From assembly GCA_035278025.1 (NCBI GenBank), contig DATEJK010000067.1, positions 1 through 21,716 of the forward strand: a stretch of DNA of 21,716 nucleotides, written 5' to 3'. The first letter of the stretch is position 1. Every line of letters starts with the position of its first letter. The notes beneath the pieces are model-generated. The model searched no databases. It was not told the DNA's origin and saw only the letters and a list, made by a program, of their open reading frames with translations. Positions 1-7,098 of this stretch are shown here, in pieces. The position numbers and the translations under genes are program-made. Source of the stretch: JAICWP01 sp035278025 (lineage in GTDB: Bacteria > Acidobacteriota > Terriglobia > Terriglobales > Acidobacteriaceae).

Positions 1-972
1 GGAGGGCAGGTGGGACCAGGGACCGGTCCAGGCCACCACCACGGCGATCAGCACAATGTATGGCAGCCACACAGCAAATGCGCTCCCAACGCCGGACGCC
101 GAAGTCTCAGCGGTTGGGGGCATCAGTTCCAGCGGCAGCCCTCCGAAGCCGCGAATGGTCTTTGGCGACCACACTTTCACAAATCCAAACAGCACCCAGA
201 ACGAGACCAGCGCTCCGCTCAGGTCAGGCAGGTAGGGGCCAAGGTAGTGCGCCACCGGCCACTGCCCGGCGATGTAGGAGAAAGAGCCCACCAAAGCCAG
301 CGGCCAAGCTTCGCGCACGCCTTTCCAGCCGCTGACCAGGTAAATCAAGACCCATGGCGGCAGCAGCGCCAGGACCGCCACGATGTTTCCCACCGACGCA
401 GAAAGCGCCATCACGGGCAGGGAAGTGACCACTGACAGCGCCAGGATGGGCACTCCCAGCGCGCCATAGGACACGGGCGCATTGTTGGCCAGGGCGGCGA
501 TGCGAATGGCTTCCAGATCGGCAATACCCAGCCCGGCCAGAATGGGCACCACCACCGCCCAGGGATAGCCGAAGCCTACCAAGCCCTCCAGCAGCGCGCC
601 GAAGGCCCAGGCCAGCATGATGGTCTGCACCCGGATGTCGGCGGTGGCGTGGCGCACCATCCAGGATTTGAAGCGGGCGAAATCGCCGGTCACAACCAGG
701 GTGTTGAAGATGACCAAGCCCCAGAGGGTGATCCAGTCAATCACCCAGGCGCCAGAAAGAGCGCCATAGAAGTAAGCGCGCAGCATGCCGCCCCAGGGGG
801 CGTGCCAGACCAGCGCGCCCAGAGCGAGCGCAACCGCGCCGGCAACCAGGGCCGCCAGCCATGCAGTCAGACGCACAACAGCCAGCAGCAACAGCAGCAC
901 CGCCAATGGAACCAGTGCCAGCAGAACCGTGATCCACATGTTCCCGGCCGGGTTGAGCGTTTGTTGGAAAAT
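1..972 (-). CDS. lctP: L-lactate permease, LctP family (C-terminus beyond window edge)
   Basis: The frame is open from 972 to the left window edge, giving the first 324 residues of a polytopic inner-membrane protein; the family is usually about 550 residues, so the C-terminal part is missing here. Family-like landmarks are the N-terminal FQQTLNPAGNMW, the segment FGALLEGLVGFGYPWAVVVP, and ANNAPVSYGALGVPILALS, which corresponds to NTAPVAFGAMGIPILV in E. coli LldP. Hydrophobic segments alternate with short loops throughout. LctP proteins import lactate (or glycolate) with protons, which suits the upstream alpha-hydroxy-acid dehydrogenase on the same strand 164 bp away. The start is odd. The only ATG is at 939-937, inside the conserved N-terminal motif and without a Shine-Dalgarno. 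An AGGAG (983-979) sits 6 nt before an ATT codon (972-970), and starting there restores the family N-terminus. An in-frame TAG lies just upstream, so no other start exists. The family is secure; substrate is inferred. Confidence 0.9.
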   Translation of the reverse strand, partial: MFQQTLNPAGNMWITVLLALVPLAVLLLLLAVVRLTAWLAALVAGAVALALGALVWHAPWGGMLRAYFYGALSGAWVIDWITLWGLVIFNTLVVTGDFARFKSWMVRHATADIRVQTIMLAWAFGALLEGLVGFGYPWAVVVPILAGLGIADLEAIRIAALANNAPVSYGALGVPILALSVVTSLPVMALSASVGNIVAVLALLPPWVLIYLVSGWKGVREAWPLALVGSFSYIAGQWPVAHYLGPYLPDLSGALVSFWVLFGFVKVWSPKTIRGFGGLPLELMPPTAETSASGVGSAFAVWLPYIVLIAVVVAWTGPWSHLPS

Positions 973-1136
973 GTCGGGCTCCTATGTGAAACCAAACCCA
1001 AGATCATCACCACAGCCGAAAAGATACTCAGGAGGGCTTATCTCATTTTTCTTTTTGGGATATTGAACCTCCTGCCTGGATTTCCACGGTTGTAGTTTTT
1101 CAATGACCTCTGTGTCCTCTGTGATTTATTTGACGG
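973..1136 (-). other. Leader/intergenic region between hydroxy-acid dehydrogenase and permease
   Basis: This is a 164-bp gap inside a probable two-gene transcript. It holds no convincing ORF. It contains an inverted repeat, CAGGAGG (1029-1035) with CCTCCTG (1068-1074), separated by 32 nt. It also has a tandem 9-mer, CCTCTGTGT then CCTCTGTGA (1107-1124). A perfect 7+1+7 palindrome, ATTTGAC-G-GTCAAAT (1128-1142), covers the dehydrogenase stop codon. The hairpin, if formed, would lie in the permease leader and would include an anti-Shine-Dalgarno-like sequence. Function is unproven. Confidence 0.35.
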
Positions 1137-2342
1137 TCAAATCGCGGAGACCTGGGCCGATCGCTGCATCCACTCCGGCGGAACTTCTACGTATGACCCA
1201 TCGAGTTCGCGGATGGAGGAGCAGCCCAGCAGGCGCAAGGTGCGCTCCAGGTCGGCAGTCAGGATTTGGATGGCGCGAGTGACCCCTGCTTCCCCAGCCG
1301 CTGCTAGGCCGTAGGCGTAGGCGCGCCCAATGAGCACGGCGCGGGCTCCCAGGCAGATGGCTTTCACGATGTCACCGCCGCGGCGGATGCCTCCATCCAT
1401 CAGCACTTCCGTTTTATCGCCCACCGCCGCCACCACTTCCGGCAGCGCCCGCAGAGTTGGCGAAACACAATCCAGTTGCCGGCCTCCATGATTGGAGACC
1501 ACCACCGCGGCCGCACCCTCGTCCACCGCACGGCGCGCATCTTCAGCGGTGAGCACGCCCTTCACCACGATGGGAGCGGGCCACGCCTGGCGCAGCCAGC
1601 GCAAGTCGTCCCAGGTGACTGCGGCGGCCGCCAGCGCGGCCCCAACGTCAATCAGCGGCATGGGCTTGCCGTCGGGGAGAACAACGTTAGCCATGGGCGG
1701 CACCCCTCCATCGAGCAGGAAGTCCAGCAGCCAGCGCGGCCGCGAGAGCACCTGGGAAACATAGGGCAGCTTGGAAAAAATACTCCCGCCCAGTAGTGGG
1801 ACCATGCCGTTGCGCACGTCGCGTTCCCGCAACCCGGCCACCGCTGTGTCAATGGTCACCACCAGCGCCGCGCATCCCGCCACCCGCGCGCGCTCCACTG
1901 TGCGCTGCGCTACTTCTTCCCGCCCGCCCACCAGGTAGAGCTGGTAACACACCGGACCGCTGGAGGCAGCTTTCACGTCCTCAAGCCGATGCCCGGAAAG
2001 GGTGGAAAGCATGTAGCCGGTGCCGGCTTTACCGGCGGCGCGCGCGGCGGCGCACTCGCCGTCTGGGTGCATCACCCGGCTGTAGCCCACGGGAGCCAGC
2101 AGAAAGGGAAGTGAAAGATCCAGTCCCAGCACCCGCGTGCGCAGGTCGCAGGCGGGCACGGCGACGGCATGGCGCGGCCGGAAGGTGACCTGTTCGAAGG
2201 CGCGGCAGTTCTCGCGCAGCGTCACTTCGCCGTCGGCGCCGCCATCCAGATAGTCGAACACCACCCGGGGCACGCGGCCCTTGGCCACGCGGCGCAGGTC
2301 TTCTATCTGGACCACGCGAGGAGGTGCGACGGCACGCTTCAT
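1137..2342 (-). CDS. lldD: FMN-dependent alpha-hydroxy-acid (L-lactate) dehydrogenase
   Basis: The 401-residue protein belongs to the FMN-dependent alpha-hydroxy-acid dehydrogenase family (lactate/glycolate oxidase fold, single TIM barrel). Visible family residues are the N-terminal FDYLDGGAD with Tyr31, YQLYL at 133-137, the FMN lysine in VVKG (Lys261), the active-site block SNHGGRQLD at 283-291 (catalytic His285, Arg288), and the FMN-phosphate segment DGGIRRGGD at 316-324 followed by IGRAYAYG. Length is normal. It would oxidise an L-2-hydroxy acid to the 2-oxo acid, and the adjacent lactate permease makes L-lactate to pyruvate the best guess. The GIRRGGDIVKA form and overall length also resemble MftD-type enzymes of mycofactocin clusters, but no mycofactocin gene is in view. 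The start is the ATG at 2342; no strong Shine-Dalgarno precedes it. It is divergent from the aldose epimerase, with 176 bp between them. Confidence 0.85.
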   Translation of the reverse strand: MKRAVAPPRVVQIEDLRRVAKGRVPRVVFDYLDGGADGEVTLRENCRAFEQVTFRPRHAVAVPACDLRTRVLGLDLSLPFLLAPVGYSRVMHPDGECAAARAAGKAGTGYMLSTLSGHRLEDVKAASSGPVCYQLYLVGGREEVAQRTVERARVAGCAALVVTIDTAVAGLRERDVRNGMVPLLGGSIFSKLPYVSQVLSRPRWLLDFLLDGGVPPMANVVLPDGKPMPLIDVGAALAAAAVTWDDLRWLRQAWPAPIVVKGVLTAEDARRAVDEGAAAVVVSNHGGRQLDCVSPTLRALPEVVAAVGDKTEVLMDGGIRRGGDIVKAICLGARAVLIGRAYAYGLAAAGEAGVTRAIQILTADLERTLRLLGCSSIRELDGSYVEVPPEWMQRSAQVSAI

Positions 2343-2518
2343 GTTTCAGACGACGATCGTAATACCGAATGGGAGGCCGAGTTTATCACAGGCGCGAGGG
2401 CAGGAGCCGGGGCCGAACCGAACTCGCAAGTTGACCCAAACCGGGCAGAGGCAGTACCGTTCCTAGTTCGCAGCAACAGCCAGTTTCACTCCGCCGCTTT
2501 ACCAGCTGAGGAGGCTAC

Positions 2519-3673
2519 GTGCACCGCATCGCCATTTATTGCCAGCTCCTGGTCTTTCCTTTCGCGCTTTGTCTGCCCATGGTATTTGCGCAGCACGGAG
2601 CGAGTGGCAACACCAGAATGCATAGGGAGTCGTTTGGCAGGACGCCGGACGGGCAGCCGGCTGACCTCTACATCCTGCGCAACAAAAACGGCATGGAAGC
2701 GGCGATCACCAACTACGGCGCAACGATTGTGCGCTTGAAGGTGCCGGACCGGCACGGCAAATTCGAGGACGTGGTGCTGGGCTACGACAATCTTGAGGGC
2801 TACACCGTCAACAAACCCTATTTCGGCGCCACGATCGGCCGCTATGCCAACCGCATTGCCCACGGCCAATTCAAGCTGCACGGCCGCGTTTACACGTTGC
2901 CCAAAAATGACGGCGACAACACCCTGCACAGCGGCCCCAACGGATTCAATAAGAGGCTGTGGAAGGCGAAGGACGTTTCCACCCCGGAAGCCGCGGCGGT
3001 GCAGATGAGTTACCTGAGCAAGAATGGCGACCAGGGCTTCCCGGGGAATATGTCGGTGGAGGTTCGTTTCACTTTGGCCGACGACAATAGCCTGAAAATT
3101 GAATACGCTGCAACCAGCGACAAAAACACCGTCGTCAACCTGACCAACCACTCTTACTTCAACCTTGCCGGACAGGGACACGGCAACATTCTCGGCCAGG
3201 AACTGACCTTGCATGCCAGCCGCTTCACGCCCATCAACGCTAATCTGATTCCCACGGGACAGATTGCCAGCGTGACGGGCACGCCCCTCGATTTCACCAA
3301 GTCCACCGCCATCGGCGCCCGCATTAATTCCAACTACGAGCAGATAAAGCTGGCGCACGGCTACGACCACAACTTCGTGCTGGATGGCAATCCCATGCGC
3401 AAGGCGGTGCTGGCCGCCCGCGCCTACGACCCCGGCTCAGGACGCGTGCTGGAAGTATGGACAACGCAGCCGGGAATCCAGTTCTACAGCGGTAATTTCC
3501 TCGACGGTACGGTGGCGGGCAAGGGCGGGGTCAAGTATCCGCTTCGCTCCGGCTTTGCCCTGGAGACGCAGCATTTTCCTGATTCGCCCAACCAGCCCAA
3601 ATTCCCCTCGACCGAACTGAAGGCGGGACGGTGGTTCCGTTCCACCACAACCTTCAAGTTTTCCACCCAATAG
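2519..3673 (+). CDS. galM: Exported aldose 1-epimerase (mutarotase)
   Basis: A 384-residue aldose epimerase that interconverts alpha and beta anomers of free sugars. It begins at GTG 2519, preceded 4 nt upstream by a strong TGAGGAGG (2507-2514). Residues 1-24 form a signal peptide (basic start, hydrophobic core, VFA before QHG), so it likely acts in the periplasm. Family sites are GRYANRIAHG at 107-116, His137 in GDNTLHSGPNG, the catalytic acid His211 in NHSYFN, GYDHNFVLDG near 291, and the catalytic base Glu349 in FALETQHFPDSPNQPKFPS. A TTGACC at 2431-2436 could be a -35 box, but the best spaced -10 (TACCGT) is poor. It ends 16 bp from the convergent glycoside hydrolase, so it probably belongs to extracytoplasmic sugar use. 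Substrate (galactose, glucose or another) cannot be told. Confidence 0.9.
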   Translation: MHRIAIYCQLLVFPFALCLPMVFAQHGASGNTRMHRESFGRTPDGQPADLYILRNKNGMEAAITNYGATIVRLKVPDRHGKFEDVVLGYDNLEGYTVNKPYFGATIGRYANRIAHGQFKLHGRVYTLPKNDGDNTLHSGPNGFNKRLWKAKDVSTPEAAAVQMSYLSKNGDQGFPGNMSVEVRFTLADDNSLKIEYAATSDKNTVVNLTNHSYFNLAGQGHGNILGQELTLHASRFTPINANLIPTGQIASVTGTPLDFTKSTAIGARINSNYEQIKLAHGYDHNFVLDGNPMRKAVLAARAYDPGSGRVLEVWTTQPGIQFYSGNFLDGTVAGKGGVKYPLRSGFALETQHFPDSPNQPKFPSTELKAGRWFRSTTTFKFSTQ

Positions 3674-3689
3674 AGGCCGCAGCGCGGCA

Positions 3690-4829
3690 TTATTTCCCGC
3701 CGCCCTGCGAGGCTTTCCCGGTCAACTGGCGGATGATGCGGGCTTCCTCTTCGCGATAGGGAGTGCCGTCGCGATGAAACACTTCATGGAACCAGACCGG
3801 AGGCTGCTCCAGCACATAGGGCCGCTGCCACGAATCCCAGGGCAGGTAGGTTTGCGTTTTGCCGGCTACCAGTCCCCAGTTAATCGCGCCTACGCGGTCT
3901 TTCTTGGCGAGAGGAAGAATCGTGTCGAAGGTGCTTCCCATAGGGCGCGCCATGAATTCGGTGCAGATGATGGGCCGGTGGTAGCGCTCCAGCCAGCGCA
4001 CGTGTTTCTGGAAATTCTCCGGCCAGGAATAATTGTGAAAGGTCAGGATGTCGGATTCTCCCAACTGAATTCGTTCCATGGGGCTTAGCTTGTTGTCCGC
4101 CGACCAGTCTCCATCCCATACACCGCTGGTCAGCGGCTGCGAGGGATGCGCGGCCCGCGCCCACTCATAAACCTTAGGCAGAAGCGCCAGCACCAGTTCC
4201 ACTTTGTTTTTCGGCTCCAGGCGCGAATAAGAGCCCGTGTTGGTGTTGTCGGGCTCATTCCATAAATCCCAGGCGAGAACCCGCGGGTCCTTGGCGAAGG
4301 CGCTGACCACTCCCTTCACGTAGGCCTCGAGCCGGGGATATTGTGACTCATCCTGCAGCGCCGCCGCCCCGGGGCTTTGGACCCACCCCGAGTTGTGCAC
4401 GCCGGGAATGGGTGGATGCTGCGGACCCAGCCTGGGGTTCGGATCCCAACAGGAATCAAACAGCACAAAAATAGGCTGAATATGATGGCGGGCAGCAATC
4501 TCCAGAAAAGTACTCATCCTTTGCTTGAAGCCTGGCGCATCCTGTTGCCAGAGCAGATCGTGCAGGAACACGCGCATGGTGTTCATGCCCAGCCCCTCGG
4601 CCCATCCCAGTTCTTTGTCCATCTCCTGCGGATCAAAACTGGCGGCTTGCCACATCTCCAGTTGGTTGATGGCGTCGGCGGGGGTGAAATTGCTTCCCAC
4701 CAGCCAGGGCTGCTGCTGGTACCAGGCATTGGCCTTGACCTCAGACCAGCGTTGCGATTGCGCCCGCAAGGGCACAAGAGCAGCTGAAAGGAAAAGAAAC
4801 AGGACAAACACGTGTTTGATTCGCGGCAC
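3690..4829 (-). CDS. Exported clan-A (GH5-like) glycoside hydrolase
   Basis: A (beta/alpha)8 retaining glycoside hydrolase of about 379 residues. I place the start at the second of two adjacent GTG codons (4829), 5 nt downstream of GGAGG (4839-4835); the frame is open further up to 4886. The N-terminus then reads as a signal peptide with hydrophobic core HVFVLFLFLSAALVPLRAQ, so the enzyme is exported. The acid/base glutamate lies in WDLWNEPDN (Glu192), the nucleophile candidate in IICTEFMARP (Glu291), and substrate-site aromatics in TFHNYSWPE (His265, Tyr267); this layout is that of clan GH-A. Sequence style is close to proteins labelled cellulase, mannanase or 1,4-beta-xylanase, but specificity cannot be read from it. 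No carbohydrate-binding module is attached. It converges with the aldose epimerase. Confidence 0.75.
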   Translation of the reverse strand: MPRIKHVFVLFLFLSAALVPLRAQSQRWSEVKANAWYQQQPWLVGSNFTPADAINQLEMWQAASFDPQEMDKELGWAEGLGMNTMRVFLHDLLWQQDAPGFKQRMSTFLEIAARHHIQPIFVLFDSCWDPNPRLGPQHPPIPGVHNSGWVQSPGAAALQDESQYPRLEAYVKGVVSAFAKDPRVLAWDLWNEPDNTNTGSYSRLEPKNKVELVLALLPKVYEWARAAHPSQPLTSGVWDGDWSADNKLSPMERIQLGESDILTFHNYSWPENFQKHVRWLERYHRPIICTEFMARPMGSTFDTILPLAKKDRVGAINWGLVAGKTQTYLPWDSWQRPYVLEQPPVWFHEVFHRDGTPYREEEARIIRQLTGKASQGGGK

Positions 4830-5442
4830 CACTTCCTCCAGCACTGAAAGCGACCGAGTATTGGCCGAGCAATCCGCTGTTGTCAAACCTCCTCCTCGTC
4901 ACCCGCTATGGTGCGGTGCATCACCGTAGCCTGGCCCGTGATTGCAGCAAAATCAGTCTGTGGCTGGGGCATGGGCATCGCTGAGCCCTTTATCAAGCGG
5001 CCGGTCATGACCCATTTACCAGGGCTGTCTCATTCGCTTCCGCCCCATCATGATGACCACCATGGCGGCGCTGATGGAAACTCTGCCCATCGCCAAGGGC
5101 GTGGGCGCCGGCTCTGAATCACGCCGGCCCCTGGGGGTGGCCGTCGTCGGAGGTCTGCTCTTCTCTCAACTCATGACTCTTTACATCATGCCTGAGGTTT
5201 ACACCTGCCTGGAGCCGCTGCAAAATTGGTTCCCGCGGCGCTTCCAGAAGCCTTCCGCATGGACTGGCCGGTCCAGGGGGGCAGGCGCTGATCGGGAGCG
5301 GGCACAGATGAGTAAAGTTCTGTAAAGGTTCTTAGAGTGAACGATTTATGGGTTAGCATCGCAGCAGGCCCACGCTCCTGAAGATTTACATTTGATTTCT
5401 GACGGCAGGGGCCGGTTCCGCCGAGCCTGAGCACCGCTGAGT
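4830..5442. other. Gene-poor stretch holding an RND pump remnant
   Basis: Between the start of the minus-strand glycoside hydrolase and the plus-strand propeller gene there are about 610 bp without an intact gene. The central part (4971-5325) is a deleted RND transporter listed separately. The flanks, 4830-4970 and 5326-5442, must carry the promoters of the two neighbouring genes, but I see no convincing -35/-10 pair. The plus-strand frame starting at 4908 reads into the pump remnant and has no recognisable N-terminal homology of its own. Confidence 0.5.
4971..5325 (+). pseudogene. Internally deleted RND (HAE1/MdtB-MdtC-like) efflux pump, two fused ends
   Basis: Two pieces of an inner-membrane RND pump are joined. 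Codons from ATG 4971 read MGIAEPFIKRPVMT, the typical first 14 residues of an HAE1 pump. After one extra base, the next frame from 5014 reads IYQGCLIRFRPIMMTTMAAL and continues through GSESRRPLGVAVVGG to the last helix SQLMTLYIMP, the signature end of TM10-TM12. It stops at 5325 with a short tail. A complete pump is about 1030 residues, so roughly 900 codons are gone and the junction is also frameshifted. What remains cannot transport anything. No membrane-fusion or outer-membrane partner gene is nearby. It is a decaying relic or the scar of a deletion. Confidence 0.85.
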
Positions 5443-7098
5443 ATGGCTGAAGCATCAGATAACTTGACCATGGGAGTTCCTCGCAACCAGAGCTGGCCCC
5501 TGGCCCTGGCCTTTATTTTTGCCCTGCTCGTGCTGAGCCTGGCGCCGGGGAGCGGCGATGGCAAGGTCAGGGTCACCACCTACCACAACAACCCCGCCCG
5601 CCAGGGCAGCAATGTTCTGGAGACCATTCTCCGGCCCGACAACGTCAATGCGCGGCAGTTCGGCAAGATTTTTACCCGGCCGGTGGACGGCTACGTTTAC
5701 ACCCAGCCTCTTTACCTGCCCGATGTTCGCGTTCCCCACAAAGGCGCGCACAACGTGGTGTTCGTAGCCACGGAGCACGACAGTGTTTACGCGTTCGATG
5801 CTGACGATGCGGATGGCGCGAACGCGGCGCCCTTGTGGAAGACGAGCTTTATCGATCCCGCGGCCGGAATCAGGCCCGCGCCCGCGCAGGACGTGAATGA
5901 ATACGGCTGCTCCGATATCGTGCCCGAAATCGGCATCACCGGCACGCCCGTGATAGATGCCGCTGCCGGCATTCTGTACCTGGTAAGCAAGACCGAAGAA
6001 AATGGCCAGATTGTGCAGCGCCTGCATGCCTTGGACGTGCGCACCGGCGCGGAACGCCTGGGCGGCCCCGTGGTCATATCCGCGGCGCTGCCGGGCACGG
6101 GGGCGGCATCCAGCGGTGGTGTGGTTCGCTTCGATCCCCTGCGCGAACACCAGCGCGCCGGCCTTCTGCTTCAGGATGGAATGGTGTATATCGCCTGGGC
6201 CTCGCATTGCGACGGCTGGCCTTACCACGGCTGGGTTATGGCCTACGATGCCCGCACCTTGCACCAGATTGCCGCCTGGAACGCGACCCCCAACGGAGTG
6301 GGCGGCGGCATTTGGCAATCGGGGGCGGCGCCCGCCGGCGATGGAAAAGACATTTACTTCGCTACCGGAAACGGCGTCTTCGATGCTTTCCCCAAAGGAG
6401 GTTTGAATTTTGGCAACAGCGTGGTTCGGCTGGGCATGAGCAATGGGCGCGCCTTCTCGGTAGTGGATTACTTCACCCCTTATGACCAGGAGGCGCTCAA
6501 TGCCAGCGACATCGAGCCCGGCTCCGGCGGGGTGGTGCTCCTGCCGCGCCTGAGCGCTCTCCGCGGCAAGCAGTTGATGGCGGTGACCGGAAAGTCGGGA
6601 ACCATTTACCTGCTGGACGCGGGCCACATGGGGAAATTCGACCCCACCGGCGACACCGGCATCGTACAGGCCATTCCCCTGGCCAGCGCCGGCGTCTGGG
6701 GGACCCCGGCGTGGTGGAACGGCACCCTATACGTGGGCGGAACCTGGGACACACTGAAGGCTTTCAAGTTCGATTCCCAGAACAGCAATTTCGCCGTGGT
6801 GCCCGAATCACAATCTTCCACCTCGTTTCAGTTTCCCGGCCCCACGCCCTCCATTTCCGCCAATGGCAACCAGAGCGGGATCGTGTGGATTATTCAGGCC
6901 GACGGGTATGTGGATGGCAGTTCCGAGATTCTGCGCGCCTATGACGCCACCGATCTGCAGAGGGAGCTGTACAACAGCAATGAGAACCCACAGCGCGACA
7001 ATCCGGGGGGAGCGGTGAAGTTTGCCGTCCCTACTATCGCGAACGGCAAGGTATACGTAGGGGCTAAAGGACAGCTTAGCGTTTACGGGCTGCGGTAG
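5443..7098 (+). CDS. Exported PQQ-like beta-propeller repeat protein
   Basis: A 551-residue protein built of PQQ-enzyme-like blade repeats. Blade motifs of the form Y-x-x-D or L-x-A-x-D are seen at VYAFDADD (about 115), LHALDVRTGA (about 194), MAYDARTLHQIAAWN (about 266), GTIYLLDAGH (about 387), LRAYDATDL (about 500) and the closing GKVYVGAKGQLSVYGL. Residues 16-36 form a hydrophobic stretch after a short polar start, an export signal or anchor. An alternative start at ATG 5470 (Met10) would shorten the leader; neither start has a clear Shine-Dalgarno. The CxxC and catalytic signatures of alcohol or glucose dehydrogenases are not evident, so a PQQ-dependent enzyme is not established and a scaffold or binding role is as likely. 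Its stop codon touches that of the convergent nucleoside hydrolase. Confidence 0.75.
   Translation: MAEASDNLTMGVPRNQSWPLALAFIFALLVLSLAPGSGDGKVRVTTYHNNPARQGSNVLETILRPDNVNARQFGKIFTRPVDGYVYTQPLYLPDVRVPHKGAHNVVFVATEHDSVYAFDADDADGANAAPLWKTSFIDPAAGIRPAPAQDVNEYGCSDIVPEIGITGTPVIDAAAGILYLVSKTEENGQIVQRLHALDVRTGAERLGGPVVISAALPGTGAASSGGVVRFDPLREHQRAGLLLQDGMVYIAWASHCDGWPYHGWVMAYDARTLHQIAAWNATPNGVGGGIWQSGAAPAGDGKDIYFATGNGVFDAFPKGGLNFGNSVVRLGMSNGRAFSVVDYFTPYDQEALNASDIEPGSGGVVLLPRLSALRGKQLMAVTGKSGTIYLLDAGHMGKFDPTGDTGIVQAIPLASAGVWGTPAWWNGTLYVGGTWDTLKAFKFDSQNSNFAVVPESQSSTSFQFPGPTPSISANGNQSGIVWIIQADGYVDGSSEILRAYDATDLQRELYNSNENPQRDNPGGAVKFAVPTIANGKVYVGAKGQLSVYGLR

Noticed and set aside
649..1095. Plus-strand ORF of 148 codons opposite the permease start
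   Set aside because: It is antisense to permease coding sequence, and its Gln/His-rich product is an artefact of that frame.
2431..2460. Possible promoter TTGACC-N18-TACCGT for the aldose epimerase
   Set aside because: The -35 is good but the -10 matches at only three positions and the spacing is long, so it is not listed as a feature.
2486..3370. Minus-strand ORF of 294 codons over the aldose epimerase
   Set aside because: Shadow frame. The plus-strand protein has all the epimerase active-site residues.
4908..5117. Possible 69-residue small gene upstream of the propeller gene
   Set aside because: From 4971 on it is the pump N-terminus running out of frame beyond the deletion junction; the part before that has no homology or ribosome-binding site.
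5455..6627. Long minus-strand ORF of 390 codons inside the propeller gene
   Set aside because: It is antisense to a clear beta-propeller coding frame, has no recognisable domain, and its composition (His, Gly, Ala, Arg) is that expected of a shadow of GC-rich coding DNA.
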